From positions 22,553,095 to 22,617,094 of the forward strand of contig CANTUZ010000010.1 in assembly GCA_947846985.1 (NCBI GenBank): a stretch of DNA of 64,000 nt. The letters run 5' to 3'. Of the stretch, positions 1 to 15,080 are shown one piece after another. A program made the position numbers and the translations under genes. Numbering within the stretch: the first letter of the stretch is position 1; every line of letters starts with the position of its first letter. Origin of the DNA: Fratercula arctica. Its lineage: Eukaryota; Chordata; Aves; Charadriiformes; Alcidae. The notes under the pieces were generated by a model, which worked only from the letters and a program-made list of their open reading frames with translations, searched no databases and was not told the DNA's origin.

Positions 1-3000
1 TTTTTTTTTCTTTTAAAAAAAATCAAGTGATCTCTAAGGAGAGGGACAAAAGGAAACATTAATTTATCATTCCCAACATTAAGTCTCGTCTACAGTTTTG
101 AGCTGATATCCACAAGGCTCTCAGTCTAAGTCAAAAATGTTTGCAAAGAAAAGCTGACTCGGGGAAAATACTTGCCTCTTATACCTGCAACTGTCTAAAT
201 TTCAGAGTGCTTTTAAATGGTCACACATGAAATGACTGCATTTGCATAAATGATTATTCTTACGCAGGATTGCTTGAGCACTAGAGCTCAAAAAAAAAAA
301 AAAGACAAAATAATGAAGTCTTGTTTACCTCCCTGCTGAAACACTACTTCACAGAGAAGGGGGCTCACCCGTGTTTTTGCAAAATAAATTTAGCAATATC
401 AACTTCTCTCAAAAGAAACAGAAGACACCAACAACCGCGAAAGGAACATACATACAAAACTCAAACAGCTAATGGACTGCAGTGTATTGTTAGCACCCTT
501 TGTGACAGATGGTAAGTTATATGTGGAACTACAAAAAATAACAGTAATTCAGAGTATTTCATATGGAAAAGGAAGTCTGCACCAAGTCAAAGTATTGAAA
601 ACCCTTGATACAGCTAATAAATGCATAAAACTAACTCTAGAGTGTGAACAATGAGTCTAGCCTTCCACTCTTCTATTTATGGCAATCTTTGTTTGAGGCT
701 TGAAAGTAAATACTTCTTTAAACCTGTGGAGATGGCGTAAACCCAAGCTCTGGGATCTGAGATTTTACCTCTCTGTAGATGGAATCACTAGGTTCTGCAC
801 AGGAAAAAATATAAAGGGAATACACGTGATGGTAATTTCTAATTTCAAGTTTGTCTAAATAACTAAAGGTTTAGGAAACCATTGTCTGAAAAGAACTCAA
901 TGAAAAAATTCCAGTCTTTCTCAACAATCTGTAGTACTTTGAATACCACACTAGTCAGACAACATATCAAAAAAATCTCTTGAAAATTTGCTACACCAAC
1001 ACCAGAATTACAATTGTACAATCGTTACACCCAGAAACATGCCAATTTTTAAATTACTTCATTAATGGACTCTTCCTGAAATAAATTTTCACCAGCTCTA
1101 TGACTACAGGTACATCAAAAATCATATAGTGAGGAATTGCCACCTGTCCACTGTAAGTACCACCAGCCTCTTTCCTTCCTCTCCTACTCAGTTGCTCCAT
1201 GAGACTTCTCCCCAAGGACCGTCGCTCAAACCAAGGGGCATACTTCATAATGCACACATAAAATTAAATCTATATGACACACAGTACGAAAAAGTGCAAT
1301 AAAGAAGTTGCAACAAAAGAAAACACTGTAAGAGAAAACCAGCTGTCCAGACACCCCAAAAACATCATGTGGGCAACGTAGTTGGCAGCTGTAAGACAGT
1401 CATCATTAGAAACTTTTCCTGCTGCAAAACCTTTGCAACAGGAAAAGGCCAGCCAGCAAAGCTTGTAGGGCAATACATTGAATTCCTTCTCCTAAGGTTC
1501 ACTTCAAACAGGAATTGTGGCTGCACAATTACTAGACAATTAACGAATTAGCCATACGCAACAGCTTAGAGCAAAATTTGCATGACATTTTAATGCACCA
1601 AACCACTAGGCAGCTTCCTGCTGCAAACAGCAATAGGTAGAAATGAATTAACGAAACATCTTTTTTAGTAAAGCTAACAGTTATTTTACATTTACTGCCC
1701 ATTCTTCAGAGACTAGAATATCTTCCCTCTATTTTCTGTGAGAGCTAGTTATGGACAAATGAACAAAATTTAAAAAGCAATACCAACAAACTTTATTGAC
1801 TGAGGTCACTTAAATGAATTAAACATAATCTATTAGGCAAAAAAAAAACCCAAACCTCAAACTCTACACTTGTGAATTGCATAAAGGTGAATTAGGAGTC
1901 TATTTATGACCCGAAAAAGAACCTTCTTGTCATTTAGGGATTGTGATAAACACCTCCCTGAAGGCCAACTCTTGTGACACCTACAAGATGTTAGCTCTTG
2001 CTCTACACACTTTTATCTTAAAAGAACAGATAATTATTTACTTTTGCTGAGGAAGGAGGCTGAATATTAGGAATAAAAAAAACCCCTAAATCTCAAGCTG
2101 AGGACTGATAAGACTGGTATTGCATGAACAGATAGTGACTCAGCGCTGAGAATTTCTTACAAGCAGGTATCTAACACCTCAGAGGCCTACACAGTGCCTA
2201 ATGGCCACCCATCTTCTCAACAGAGTTGAACAAGGCAGACTGTTTTCCATGTTTGAAAAAACCCTAAGAATTACTGTAATAAATGTGTAGGTACAAATAC
2301 CCAACAGACAGAAGAATTAGATGAACTACCCAGAAAACACTGAATTATTATTAAACGGAGACTCTATCAACACAAATACTCATCAGCCTAATTTTAAGCA
2401 AATATCCAAATACTTTCAGAATACGGGTAATATAATGTAAGGTCCCCAGGGCGAGAATTTATGGCTTTTCACAGCACCTGGGATGAACAGGCCTCAATTC
2501 TAACCAGGCTCTTTGGATGGTGTAACAAACTAAGTACTGAGAACATCCACCAAAAACATATACAACATGGCACAGGAAGACCCTTGTAAACATTCAGACC
2601 CACTGCAACCAGATTAGTAAATGGAAATTCTACATGAACTCTGAGTGGAATCTCTTTCCACCTTTCAGATAATTTATAGCTTAATGTCAGCTAAACATAG
2701 TAACTAATCCCATTTGTCCACTGAAAGTAAATTCTTGGCTGCTCTTCCAACGTCATTGCAGACATTGCTGTCAATCCCCAAACTGTGGCCTGTCCAATCA
2801 AAGTGTCAGCACTTACCTGCTGCTCAACACTTCAGACACATGGGCTGTCATATCAGTCAGTGACTGATCAGGCGCAGAAATCAGATAGAGCCTTCTCTTG
2901 ACAAGCAGATATGATTAGAGCCCAAGCTACGCATCAGTCTCCGAAGCCTAACAAACACATGCCCACGTTAGTGGAAGACAACTTTGCTGTTTATGACAAA

Positions 3001-4747
3001 GCTGCTATCATCTCTGCAAACACTTGGTAAGAACAGGCCAGTGAGAACAGCAATAACTGCAAAAAACACCCCCTCCTCCATTTTTGTAAGTGATTAAGGT
3101 CAAAAATGCTAAACAACCAGTGCAAGGATCAAGTGTCCTCTGCACACTCACAGAGGAAGTAAAAAACCACAGAGAAAGAATGACCGCTCTGAGCCTGAAC
3201 TCTCATTACAAAGTCTCTGGATTTATCCAGAGATGAAGCAAGGAGTCATTCTTGAAATAAGACTAGTCTCTTGCCAAACACACTTTTATTTTTCCACCAA
3301 GTGCAATACATCAACTGAAAAATGACAGCAAAACCAAAATGGTATCATTCACCCTATAGAGGCTACTGAGTAGTGGAGAAAGAATTTTCGTTTATACCTG
3401 TGTTTTTGCAGGTTCAGAAGGTAGTCCTGAAATTTAAATCTTGCATATGCGTCTGTTGGGTTTTTTTAGCCACCTCTTCCCTGACTTTGGCTGCATATGA
3501 ATCAATGAATGAAAAGTCATTTAGAATTTTAGGCACTTCCAGTATCTTGTGCTGTGTGTTGGTTTTGTCTTTGCCAGACAGGGCTCCGTACAAGTAATCT
3601 AGCACACTCATCTAATGGGAAGAACACAGACATCTTGTCAAGACACTGTTCCCTCAGTGAGTTGGCAGCCCCAAGGCAGCCCCGAGCAAACGCAGATGAA
3701 GTATTTCACCGTGCTATTTCTAGCTCACACCAATCACTTCAAAACCAGTAACATGGCCCCAATAAAACAGGTCCAGCTATTCCAGTACTAAGTTTACCAG
3801 TAATAATGTCAAAGCTCCACAAAACTTCTCTTCCCACCACAAGTGCAAAAAGCCTATGCCAGGATGACCTTTGATTTTTTTTAGCTCATGAGTCAAGTTT
3901 GCCCAGTGTTGTCATCTTCTAATACAGAGCACAAGCCTGACAGCAGGAAATGACTCCAGAAGCCACAGCTGTTGCAGAATCCAGTCTTCATCTTCCAGCC
4001 ATGAGAACTACTTTGTTTCCTTCTTTGATCAACGTCCTCAATGACTAAAAAAGGACGGTGTCCCAAACTTGCTAATAATAAAGAAATTTCCACCATTCAG
4101 ATCTCCACTTAAAAGGCAGAGAAAGTCTATGGAAGAACTGTTACGAGCTCACATCCTTAAGAAACTTGCTTCTCTAGCACTGTGCATTCACAGAGCTCTA
4201 CCAATAAATCATGTTCAACAGTCCAAAAGGCTCAGAAAAATTCAGTGCAGTCCACCACAATCTAATACAGAATAATAACTGTTCCTTACAACAGAAATAT
4301 TTTAGGATAGAAGTGACTGACTGCAAATCCACACTGCCATGAAGACTTGATGCCACTGGGAGTAAGAAGATTATTAAAGGCTTTCTAGCCAATATTCCAA
4401 AAAAAGTTACTAAATTCCACCACCCACAACTGTCTTCCAATTCCTTTCTCTAGAAGAAGCAAATTACAATCTCAGGCAAAGAGAGGAGTGGAGAATCACA
4501 GATGTCTGAATTTCATTTCAATCTCCTATTCTTAGCTCTCTATTTGGCTAAGTTAAAACATAAAATGAAAGTGAAAAGCAAAAACTACCAGTAAGAAAAC
4601 ACCTTCTCATTTCAGTTTACTTCAACATGCCACACACAAAAAGCTGACTTCGCAGTTTGACACCTGATTAGATCCACAAGGAGCACGGATATAATTCCTC
4701 AGGGTGTGTACAACAGAGTTCCTAAGAAGCCTGGGAAGGTTAATTCT

Positions 4748-4800
4748 GTGCTTCAATTCCCCATCTGTACAGTGGCAGGAATGCCTCCTCTCTCCTGCTC
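4748..4800 (+). repeat. MIR/L2-type ancient repeat relic (tentative)
   Basis: The run CTGTGCTTCAATTCCCCATC followed by TGTACAGTGG resembles the 'ctgtgcctcagtttccccatctgtaaaatgg' pattern shared by old amniote CORE-SINE/L2 elements. Only about 50 bp are alignable by eye. Confidence 0.4.
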
Positions 4801-7693
4801 TGTGCCACTTTTAACTGAAACATTTATGCATGCTCAATGCTTAAAAACAACTGGCCTAACCATACTTGGAGCTTCTGAGAACTAACAAAGTACAAATAAT
4901 ATTATTAAACGAAATACATTAATGCAGTAGCTCACACTTGGATTTAATCAATAGAGTTCAATTAGTCACCAGATTCCTGCGAACTATTTTCATCGCAATC
5001 GCGGTTGAATACCATTCTGCATCCATTGCAAACCAGGAGCTGTGGCTGTGCAGACTCTCTGTGTACTATAATCAACACTTTGAGAACAAATGGACTCCAC
5101 TATACTGGGGACTGATCGCAACTCCATAACTTGAGTAGCACACCAAGATTTTTTCCCAGTAGATGAATTCTTTTACTCCACAGTCCCTCCCCCCAAGAGC
5201 ATCCATGATACTTCACAGAGCCCTGGAAAAGACTTGGTCAACTCACAGAGTGAAAGCAGAGGAGTTCTATTCCTGGAAGAATAACTGTTTTCATAAGGAA
5301 AACAACTATCTCACACTTTAAGTAATTACTTAAAACAAAAAAGCTAGCAAAATAAAATATCCTTACCCACTCCATGTGCATTATTTTTATCCAAGTATAT
5401 CCCCCAATAACAGAAAATATGGACTGTCAAATTGCTCCCCGATTACTCTGCTCTCATTAGCCTCGGAAAATCTGCAGCTGAACCATGGTATGAGCAATAA
5501 CTAGTCCTAAACATCAGAGCAATAATATTTCAGGATTCAGAAGCAGAACTGCTTGGATGTATGGGAAGGAAGTAGAATATCTATTTCCCAGTTCTAGTTA
5601 AATCCCTCTACGTATTCAAGAGGAGGCGGCATTCAGTCCCCTTTGCAAACAAAATGGGCATCAGAGGAAAGCATTAGTGTACAATTTGATGACACACCAA
5701 TACCTACTTCATCATCCCTTCTCTAAGGGAGAGGAAGGGATACAACCTAATGAATAAGAATGAGACATTCATTAGGATTTTGTTTACACATTATTATTCA
5801 ATACTAACGTTCAAAATGGACTATGATAAACAGGAGAAATATAATCTATACATGGTATTATGCAGAAAAGCTGCTGCACTTTAAATTCACCTTCTCCCTT
5901 AAAACAAATTAACATTTAAAGTATAGATAAATTTTTACCAGGAAGTATAGTGATTGCTTACAGAAGTGGTTTGGGGTGGGGGGCATTACTTGCACACAAT
6001 ACAACAATAGTGCAAAGATAACAGAAAACTGGGTATTTTCATGCATAAATAAACACATTATTGCAGTACCCTCTGCATGACTTGCATTTGAACATCTAAT
6101 TTACCAATAATCTTTAAAAACTCAAGGAAGAATGGAAAACACACCACCTGTAGAATTCTAATTTGGGGGCAAAAGTACATACTCATCTTTACTTTTACAT
6201 ATTGTCCTTCATCTCACACTTTACCCTTCATTTATTTAGTCTGCCTACCAATACACGCTCAGTGCTAGAAAACAACTTATTGGCGCTACAAGACTAGAAT
6301 GAAAACTTCATTCCATCGCTGCTGGCCACGCATACGCAAACTACTGATTCTGTCTAGCAAAAAAAATGAAATTAGGAAGGTACCCTTAATCAGTACCAGG
6401 ACTGCTGGCCTCAGCCTCTCCTCTCTCCTCCACTTCATAATGCCTATTATCTAACTGAAAAGGAAAACTTTGATCCTAATGGTTTCCGACACCTGATGAG
6501 AATAAAGAAACACAAAGGGACCCGGTGATGTGTTATTTAACGCATGACTGTTTTAATAGGGCTGTCTAATTTTTGGAGGCACAGGGCCCACATCCAATGC
6601 CCCTCGCAGCAACCCATCAGCTATTCGCCACATTCCATTCACCACATCACATGACTGCATTATTGGCAGTTCCTGAAGGTTAGTTTAATCAACTTTTGTA
6701 TACTGTGATAATTTCCTGGGTCAGAAAAGGTTAATTAGAGGGAGAGTTAAGAGCAGGACAATTTGCTATATTGCAATGTTATGAAATTTTTACTGTTCAC
6801 AAAAATCTCAGAATCAAGTATGAGTTACAACCAGTTACACGATATTACTGTATTTTTCAACCTTGTATCTCTCAATGCATTCCATGTTGGTGTCTTTAGC
6901 CTAATTTTCTCAAATGTGAAATTTAAGATACGGACTGCCAAGGTGATTCTTCCAGTTCCCATTCATCTAAATATCAATTCACCTAAATATTTGTTGGTGG
7001 GTGTATCTAAAGCCCTTTACGCCAACTTGAAATTTCTGCATAGAAGTCAGCTGCACAGGAAGAGCGACGGTTACCTCCAGCATTGTAACAGGCTACTTCC
7101 ACTGTCACAACCGTCCACATCTTGGGCTGCAGAAGCTTCAGGTCACTAAAGGACAACTTCTTTATTAAAACCTACTTTTGCCATTTATGCCTAGGCTAGC
7201 TAGATTCCCTACTCCCAAGTTTGAAAAAGTCATCTTCTATTAAAAATCAACTCAGCTCAAGACAAAACCTCTACATCTCCATTTTTAATTCATTTCAGTG
7301 TAAAAAAGCTTACTGACGAATTCTCAGAAATCCATTCTATAGTTGATACCCTACACATTCACAGAGGACGTACTCAGTTTCTTGTCACAGAAGAAACCAA
7401 CTAAATACTAGCTTTCTGTTTAAAACTTAAACTGTCTTAAGTAGGAAACCAAAACCAGTATTTGCCCGGACAAAGCTGACATGCTACAATTATGTGGGGT
7501 TGAAGGGGAAGACAGCACTAGTAGATTAGACAATTTTTACTGGCAGTAAAACACTGTACAATTTTTCTGACGCTAACTGCACGCATATTTCAGTCTTTAA
7601 CATGGATTTTCCTATAAAGAAAAGGCAGACCCTCCACTCACTTCCCCTTCTACAAGGTGGCTTGTACATAAGCTTCAAAAATTTAAATGCCAA

Positions 7694-7765
7694 CTTTTAA
7701 AGAGGGAACTGCCCCTGTTCTGTAAAGAACAAATTTTAAACAGGGAACTGCCCCTGTTGTTCTCC
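7694..7765. repeat. 39-bp tandem duplication, two copies
   Basis: AGGGAACTGCCCCTGTT occurs exactly at 7703-7719 and again at 7742-7758, each preceded by TTTTAAA. The period is 39 bp. It is a local duplication within the GBF1 intron. Confidence 0.85.
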
Positions 7766-10700
7766 TTACACCAAGTCTAACTCCATCATAACAAGGTGAA
7801 AAACAAAACCCATCACCAGATAATCTGCCCGATAGGTTCCACACTTACTGTTCCAAATACTGACTGCTCAGATACCATTAACCTTTCAATAACCAAGGGA
7901 TTAAACTAAAAATTGTAAGAGAAGACCCTCAACATGACCAAAGACAAAGAGTGATGAAGCCAATTCCGTGAATGCTGGAATTTATTTTTGCTATAACTAA
8001 CAGCAGATGAAACACAAGTGCCATCCAGAACCAGGGGATGCACTGCTCTGTTAATACAACACAGCAAACGGCCACATCTTCTTTCTAATACAGGGAAGTA
8101 GCCAACAGTACACACGCTACGGTTAAAATGTGCTACAGAAGAACAGAGACCCTGTTTCACCAATGCTTCATCAGCCACAATCAGAATTGCTACCGTTCTG
8201 ATGTATACTGCCACCAAAAGCCCACGCAGCACACCAACTGACAAGCAATTGCCATTCAGCCCCTTCAAACCCTACTGGTCGAAGTTGACCCAGCAATACA
8301 GCGGCTGCAGTTCAGAAGCTGGTTTTGTATCCTACACAATAGTTCTGTCAACACGTCAGAGACCCCAAACCTGATTAATTACATTTGTCTGGGACCCTCC
8401 ATCCACCCAGCATATTGTTGAAAGCTGTTGAAGCAGGACAACAGTTGCACCCTCTTTCACACCAGGCATAAGCCAAACTTGTCATTCCCTGTTTAAAGTG
8501 CCATTAACTGGCCAGATTTACAGCTCCTAACCAGCCTCTCCAAGGCAGGTCATTGTATTGACTTCTATTAATCACTACAATTTGCCCCACGTCACGGGGA
8601 AACTTGTGATCTTTTGCTCCTTACAATCCAGGTTACACAGAAAATGACATTTCACCCCAAAAGACTACCACTCTGCTCTCAGCCACAAGTCACTTCAAAG
8701 CCCACACAGGCACAAGAATTGCACATCTGTCTCTGTTTCTGGTAACATGAGCAGCAGCAGGAATTATGCTATCATTCCAATCATTTGATTTATGTATATA
8801 AATCAAATTTTCAGATACTAAAAAAAACACAAACCAAAAAACAAATACACACACCCCCAAACAAACCCACCCCACACACAAAGCACCCACCCCAAAACCC
8901 AAACCTTTAAAAATGTGACCTTCAGTGTTACATGGGTCGCTTAAGAGAAAATTCACAACTATCCTTTCTCCACCTGGTCATTTACCAGTCTGTGTATCCT
9001 GGAACATCATCCTTTAAGCAGCAATTTACACGGTGACTGCACTCCACATTCTTCTTTACAGGCAAGTATTACTAACAATAGAAGGGATCCATCAATGTGA
9101 TTGAAATTTCAAAAAGGAAGAGAAAATGACAAGATGTCCTTCAAACATCTTCAATAGATGTAAGTCATCTCCAGACAGGTAAGAGAAGTGACCAAGATGA
9201 AGCTGGAAATGAGTCAGGTCAGGCAGCTGTCATCAGCCTCCATCGCTACTAAGACATCAAGGAAACCTTCCCATCGGTCTTTCAAGGGCCTATGGGCGGG
9301 GGTGTCATCCCAAACATCTTCCAACAACAGGCAAAAGTTACTCAAAAGAGATAAATTAAATATGCATCTCATTGAAATAAATTGCATCCCACTTCCTAAT
9401 AAATTAACAGGTTAATCCTTTAGGCTTCCAGACAGCTCATTATCCATGTAGAAATCTCTTTCTCTCTCTCAAGGCTTATTTCAAGTCACATCTGGCCTAT
9501 ATTATCAGTACAGTCAAGACTCTGCCGGCAAGGTTATCTACACAAAAGGCAAATATCTCTTGTTTTTATTTTATTCATGTCTTTTTAGTTAGCTGTTACC
9601 TTAATGCTCACCAAATGCCCTTCCCCACCAGTTTTCCGAGGCTCCAGAAAGTTGGGTGGAACACATTTAAATTGCTCATTGAAAAGAAAAAAAGAAAAGC
9701 CTTTGAGATACCAAAGTCTCTTAATGCAGTCACCAAGACGAACAAGCTTTATGCACTTTACTCTTCCCTTCCCTCTTGTTCTGACTGATTAACCACGACC
9801 TTATGTTTAAAATTGCTACTCAGGTCAAACCCTTCTGAAGGTCTGGCTCGTCTATAAAGCACCAAGGTTAATCTTCAACAGATTCCATTACAGTCCATTC
9901 AGCTATTCTAGCAATGCTGTTCAACGCACTTCCTCCACAGAGCAGGTCTTTTTCCAAGATGGTGTTAGCTGTCTTGTTATTTTGAGAAAGCAGACTATGT
10001 CCTTTTCTTCAGCCCCCATACTCAACCCTTCTCATCCTGGACAATATGGAGCCCAACGCAGGCTTTACCCACTTCCAAGAATGAGGGGTATAAAACTGCA
10101 GTACAGTCACTAAGCACAGTGACAAGCAGGCTTCCTTTTGCCGGTGTCAAGCTCAAGTCATCCTTGCCTACCACATTTTTTCACTTAGTGGCCAAAAGCC
10201 ATTTGCACAGGAGAAGCGATGAGTTAACACATTATTGTAAGTGGTTGCCAAAATAGTTCTTCATCAGCCAGCCTTTAAGTGGACCTCAGTTGGCTAGCAG
10301 ACAGCATACTAAAATACTTTGGACCATCACCTTTCTGCTTCAAAACACCAAGCTCAGGAATGAAATAGTATTTTAGCATTGAGGCCAGCCACAATCAAGA
10401 CCTTTTTCTAACCAGGAGTGAGCAGGCACAGCCTCAGAGGTCAGCCCCTACGGCTCCAAAACTACTGTTTGCCACTCTCAACATGAGGCTGAGAACTTTG
10501 CAAGAAGCAACCAGCTAAGTCTGTACCTACTTAGCCAATTTACATCTAAGGCAGTGCAGAACATCTTCAGGGGGATGTCTTTGCAATAGTTAAAAAAAAA
10601 AAATTAAAGACATTAATATAAAGCAAGCTGACAGTGATCTGTGCTAAAACATTCAACATTTTCCTTTATTTTTCCTAGCACCATTTCTGGTATCTCAGAT

Positions 10701-13700
10701 GTGTTAAATCCAATAAATGTGCTAAGTCATGAAATTGGCTCTGACAGCCCTCCTCCCCACCCCATACTTTTGCATTAATACACAAAAAGCCCACAGGAGA
10801 AGCATCGTTGAAGTTATCTACTAGCTAGCTGGGATGGAAAGAAACTGTAAGATACAGGTTCTGAATATACTGCATATCTGCACTGTCTGAGCATGCGTAT
10901 TATACTGGCAAAATTCAGCATGACAAAAGTTAACACAACTACTTTGTACATCAATCTACACAAAACATGCTATGTAAGCAAAATGACTTCTGCACATCTA
11001 ACAATACATATCAAATTTATATAAACACAGTGACAATGGTTAGGGAACATAGTCTTTATTCATAAATAGCACAGATGTACTGACAGACGTAAACAGCACA
11101 GGTAAGCTGGAGGAGCAGATAAACTAGCTCTGGAGAATCCCGCTGCGATGAAATAAGCAGGCAAGATTCTGCCTTCGCAGCTGTCTGCTCCACCTCCCTC
11201 CAAAATTATCAACCCCTACAGCAGACTTAAACAAAAGAAACATATGGCCACTCTACAGCCACTCCAGTATGAAGTCCAGCAGATGATAAAAGGCACAACC
11301 CCTCGCCATTATCCCTATGTTGACACAAATCTTTGTTATGGATAATGACACAACAAAAACTTCACCCTGCCAGCATAGCATTTTGCTCAACGGAATGGTT
11401 TACAACACTCTATAAAACACCAGAGCATGACTTGCCAGATCTCATCTGTCAACTGCCTTAGTCAACAGAAGCTACACTGGGTAAGAAAAGGAACTTCCCT
11501 CTCCTAAACCTTTTCCCTTCACCCACATTGAAGGCAGACAAGGATGAGGACTTCATGGCTTGCTCAGTACTGAATGATGCCTATGACTAGCTCTCCAGGG
11601 AGCAAATCACTACCAGTCATCCCTAAAGAAAGGGGATACCTAGTCTTCATTCACATCCCAAAGATCAGCAGCACATCACATAGCTTTTTCAAAGCTGAGT
11701 TGCATATAATTGTATAAAACCAAACTAAAAATAGCTTCAAGAGGATTTAACACTGGGGACTCTGTTATTTCGTTGAATGGATCAGAACAGGAAAGGCTCA
11801 AAATGAAGTATTCTGCTGTCTCACCAGAAAGGACTAGTGCTAGATGAGTGAATGTGGTATCTCCAGATATGACAGCTCTTCAACCTTGAGCCCTACATCC
11901 AGGAAGCATCCAGGACAAGATTCGGGACAAGGCTCCACAGCTATGAGGACACCAGCCACCCTATGAAGCCAGCCCACTCGATGACACAGAGAGATGCAAG
12001 TTCTGCCATGCATTCCCTGTGCAGCGCCAAGGGTTAACATTTAGATGGCAGGTTCAGGCCCGAAGAGATGCATCTCTGAATTGAATTTAGGTTCAGAAGG
12101 CTTGTACTGAGCTTTATGTGCCTCTGAATCCTGGGGTGACTCTTGCTCACTAAACGCCGATATTTGTATGAATAAAAATGAAGGGATTTAACAAATCTTG
12201 TTCCTGCACACAGTTGTCAAAAAATCTGACCTTTAGAACAGGAAAAAGAGGGGGGATTTAAAGGTTTAAAGAAGAGGCAGTGGCTGCCTGATGTATAACA
12301 AACCTTTGAAAAATTATGAAGCAGTGAAAATCCCCTACAGGTCCCAACAAAATGTGTCCAATTTGCATTCCTGCAAGCCTTCCATACACACCACTCTGCT
12401 CCTGTGTGTACACAGGCAAATAAATCCCTAGGAATAATACAACTGGGACCTGAATCTGATCTCTGATATATTATTGCTCCAGAGCTCCATTCCAACCTTC
12501 ACAAACGGCTTTTTTTTTTTGTTCCAGATAACTAAATCAAAGCAGTCCTGATAAGCTTTCAAAGCAGGGAATGTGAGGAATGGTTTAATGAATGTTACAA
12601 CTCAACCTATTACAGACTACAGAGCATTACAGAAGACGATGGCGGGGGGGAGCATATATGACACTCCATATCTGGAAGTCTCATAAATTCAAATCCAGAA
12701 GCACCTGCCTTTCTAAGCCCATTTATATTAAGCCCAACAAAAACTCAGTGCTGACTGTGCAAAGGGACAAAAAGAACGGGAAGCGAGAAGAACTGTCAGG
12801 CAAATACAGGGGTTTTCCTACTGAAAAGTTACATTAGTTGTAAGTTTGACACAGAAAGATTAGAGTCTTAATGGGGTTACATGGGAAAAGATGGGGGGGA
12901 AAAAAAGCATAAACAGAAAATAACAGCAAAAGAAAAAAAAGGAACATGAGTCACGGAAGACAAAGTTAAAAATATTTTTTGAAAAGCATGCTCTTTTTGC
13001 AAAGTAGCTTTTGTGGCATTTACATTTGGCCCTAAGTGCTGTTTGTGGATTGTAAGAAACTCAGGCAGCTTCCACAGATATAAAACTTCATCTATGCATG
13101 CACAGGGTACGCTTGAAAGCTCTCTGTCCTGGTCCCAAGTTTTGCCTTGCTTTCATTGCTTTTTCTATCTCTAAGCATAAGTGATTCTTCTCTCAAAACC
13201 AAAAATAAGGCTGCAGCATAAATATTTTACAATAGTCTGTTGTAGCTAATAAAATTCTGTGCTGTTTAACTTTTTGGGCTCAGACTGAAAGATTAAATTA
13301 AGCTAACACCTCAGATTATTTTCATAAAGTGGAATTTCAGCTGAAAAAATACAAGACACTAAGATATCTCACAAAGGCAGTGATCATCATTCCTATACCG
13401 ATTGCCACCTAGGTGTTCAAGAGGAGGTCAAGAACAAAGTACTCCCACTTAGATTCTATACACCTACATGTCTTTGTTTGCTCATTTCATCATCTTACTA
13501 TGTGCGTTCTTGTCCCAGAATTAGTAGCTGAAACAGTAAAACAGTTTAAAGGTTTCAAATGGAACAACTACCTTCTGCATACAATTAAACAGCTGAAATT
13601 ATCAGAACAGGTTAATAATTCAGCATTTACTTCCAGTAAATAAAACTTAAATACCATGAGCTTTGAGTATTACCTAGACAGTTGCAACTGACTGTTGTAG

Positions 13701-14402
13701 AATGCAAAATAGTTATACTTACAGAGATTAAATAGTTCCTATTTACATGACAACCTCTATCAACACAGCCAGATCACACTTACACGTAATTGTACAGCCT
13801 TCCTGAATAAATCATCATGCAGACAACATCCAGAGCAAAGCCATTCCTATTGTGGAAAAGTAGTCCCAGAAGAAATCCCCACAGAAAAAACTCCTGTTGA
13901 AGAGTTAACTATTCTAGTCACTTTCATCATAGCAGCAGCTCTGAAAACTTCTGTAATTGTTCCAGAACTGCAGCATTTTTCTGGCTTTCACTTATTACTG
14001 CATCTTTTTCTCTCTCCTTTCCTTCCAATTTAATCTAGCACAAAATACCTACTATTATTCTTCCTGCTTCAACTTCTAATCCACATTTGGTTCCCTTACA
14101 ATGTTGCAGAGCACTCCATGCAAGAGGTATCTAATGACTAAAAATAAGCAACAGAAATCTACATTTTCTACTGCTTTAAAGACATTACTCATCTTGCTCA
14201 TTAACAAGTTGAAGAAAATGGGTTACTTTTCACAAACTACAAATACTTGGGCTTTCTCCTCACATCTCTTCTTGTTCAGAAAGATTAAGTGTTTGTGGGA
14301 AATTTAAACTTTGCTAATACACTTATTGCTAATACACCCATTGCTTATGCTTATTCAAACTAACACCCCTCCCGTATGCCTCCTAATACTACTCCATATT
14401 TC

Positions 14403-14452
14403 ATTGCACATAATACTTTACAATTTCAAAGCCCTTTACAAATAATCTCCGT
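14403..14452 (+). repeat. Possible ancient L2/MIR-like fragment
   Basis: ACTTTACAATTTCAAAGCCC followed by TTTACAAATAATC resembles the 'catttcaaagcgctttacaaa' stretch common in old amniote repeats. It is short and weak. Confidence 0.25.
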
Positions 14453-15055
14453 GTACTTTTAGTCCTTCTAGATTTCTTTCAAATTTAAGTAACTGCAATT
14501 CTTTTTAATATCACAGTCTCATTCTTTTAATACACTGTAGACAATCTCAGCTTCTTGCCTTTAGTTCACAGCAAAACTGCCATTTTAAAACAAAATATAA
14601 GTGCTAGGGAAAGGAGCAACATCCTTTTATTAAATGCTGGTAGACACATAAGCAAAGATAAGATATTCTGAATATATGTTATGCTTGATTTAATTTCTGT
14701 TGCTAGATAGCAGATTAAAAAGTACTTTGTTGCTATACATACTGACAGCTGATGCACAGAAAAACAAACAGTTTACCAGTACCAGACGATCAGAAAACAC
14801 AGGTGTCCTTTGACATAAAATTTCACTTGCAATATGAAGTTCAGCCCTTTCACTTTTATTCCAGGGTGAACCAGGCAAAGGAAAAATAAAATGGAATAAA
14901 GAACTATATTAAAAGGGCTTTGAGCATCTGAGCAGACTGAAGAGAAACAGACTTCTAAGGGACAGACTTCAAATCTCAGTTGCTAGAAGCTGGAACGCCT
15001 GGGATAAGAGGCATGCAGGCAGGCAACAGTGCAACACTAAGATGAGCACAGACTT

Positions 15056-15080
15056 CCCCCCCCCCCCCCCTTTTTTTTTT
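15056..15080. repeat. C15-T10 homopolymer tract
   Basis: Fifteen C followed by ten T, continuing into a pyrimidine-rich stretch. This is a polypyrimidine low-complexity tract in the GBF1 intron and is prone to length error in sequencing. Confidence 0.95.

Noticed and set aside
1054..1257. Minus-strand 67-codon frame as a possible GBF1 exon
   Set aside because: It bears no resemblance to any GBF1 segment that I can recall and lacks convincing splice sites at both ends.
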